A stretch of DNA of 32,518 bases from Tissierellia bacterium (GTDB lineage Bacteria > Bacillota_A > Clostridia > Tissierellales > Peptoniphilaceae): NCBI GenBank assembly GCA_012728775.1, contig JAAYEN010000317.1:1-32518 (forward strand), in the 5' to 3' direction. A program made the translations under genes and the position numbers. Shown here piece by piece: positions 32,516 to 32,518 of the stretch. The notes beneath the pieces were generated by a model. It did no database searches. It saw nothing but the letters and a program-made list of their open reading frames with translations, and was not told the origin of the DNA. Numbering within the stretch: position 1 is the stretch's first letter; each line of letters begins with the position of its first letter.

Positions 32516-32518
32516 CTA

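Noticed and set aside
1..32518. CRISPR arrays, insertion sequences, prophage or toxin-antitoxin modules
   Set aside because: Nothing was seen with regularly spaced repeats, transposase or integrase motifs, terminal inverted repeats or phage genes. The repeats found are tether-coding or hairpins.

Overview
The window is a 32.5 kb piece of an AT-rich bacterial chromosome. It is almost certainly a low-GC Gram-positive anaerobe of the Firmicutes (Clostridia/Tissierellia-like). The evidence is AGA-dominated arginine codons, strong Shine-Dalgarno (SD) sites, a T-box leader on proS, a SAM-I (S-box) leader on metK, several Cys-anchored lipoproteins, and methylerythritol phosphate (MEP) isoprenoid genes. 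I cannot name the genus from sequence alone.

Layout. (1) 1-4.9 kb: the tail of a MetQ-type methionine-binding lipoprotein, a pirin, a cytoplasmic 5'-nucleotidase-like phosphoesterase, and T-box-controlled proS. (2) 5.0-13.1 kb: an oppABCDF-type peptide ABC transporter operon in which three of five subunits are enlarged. OppA carries an acidic helical insert of about 115 residues. OppC carries a complete seven-repeat RCC1-like beta-propeller between its first membrane helix and the GSDxxGRD motif. OppF carries a coiled-coil insert of about 170 residues between Walker A and the Q-loop. A 68-residue single-helix membrane protein ends the operon. (3) 13.1-15.3 kb: a HAD phosphatase and SAM-riboswitch-controlled metK. 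(4) 15.36-19.54 kb, minus strand: an isoprenoid operon, ispE - homoserine-dehydrogenase-like/SAF protein - ispD - ispF - radical SAM protein. The second gene is a good candidate for the alternative DXP reductoisomerase (DRL/DXR-II).

(5) 19.8-29.7 kb, plus strand: a poly-gamma-glutamate (PGA) locus. In order it has a DUF6305-like lipoprotein, a TRAP-like large permease, a previously easy-to-miss 48-residue membrane microprotein, a membrane-anchored AstE/AspA-like zinc hydrolase, two tandem gamma-glutamyltransferase lipoproteins, then pgsB-pgsC-pgsW. The pgs genes start from a perfect consensus sigma-A promoter. (6) 29.7-32.5 kb: a six-helix histidine kinase and CitB/DcuR-like response regulator directly following pgsW, a DUF1624-type membrane acyltransferase-like protein, and tRNA-Val(GAC), whose likely promoter lies inside the preceding gene.

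How it may fit together (inference): PgsB/C/W would make and export PGA. The lipid-anchored gamma-glutamyltransferases and the zinc hydrolase would trim, attach or degrade gamma-glutamyl chains outside the cell. The TRAP-like system could take up a released product. The two-component pair could control envelope or PGA genes. The opp transporter is the most unusual object: its extra domains sit on both faces of the membrane. The N-terminal tethers of the surface lipoproteins are similar P/E/T-rich sequences even across unrelated families. No CRISPR array, insertion sequence or phage gene was seen, and no gene-free stretch exceeds 300 bases.
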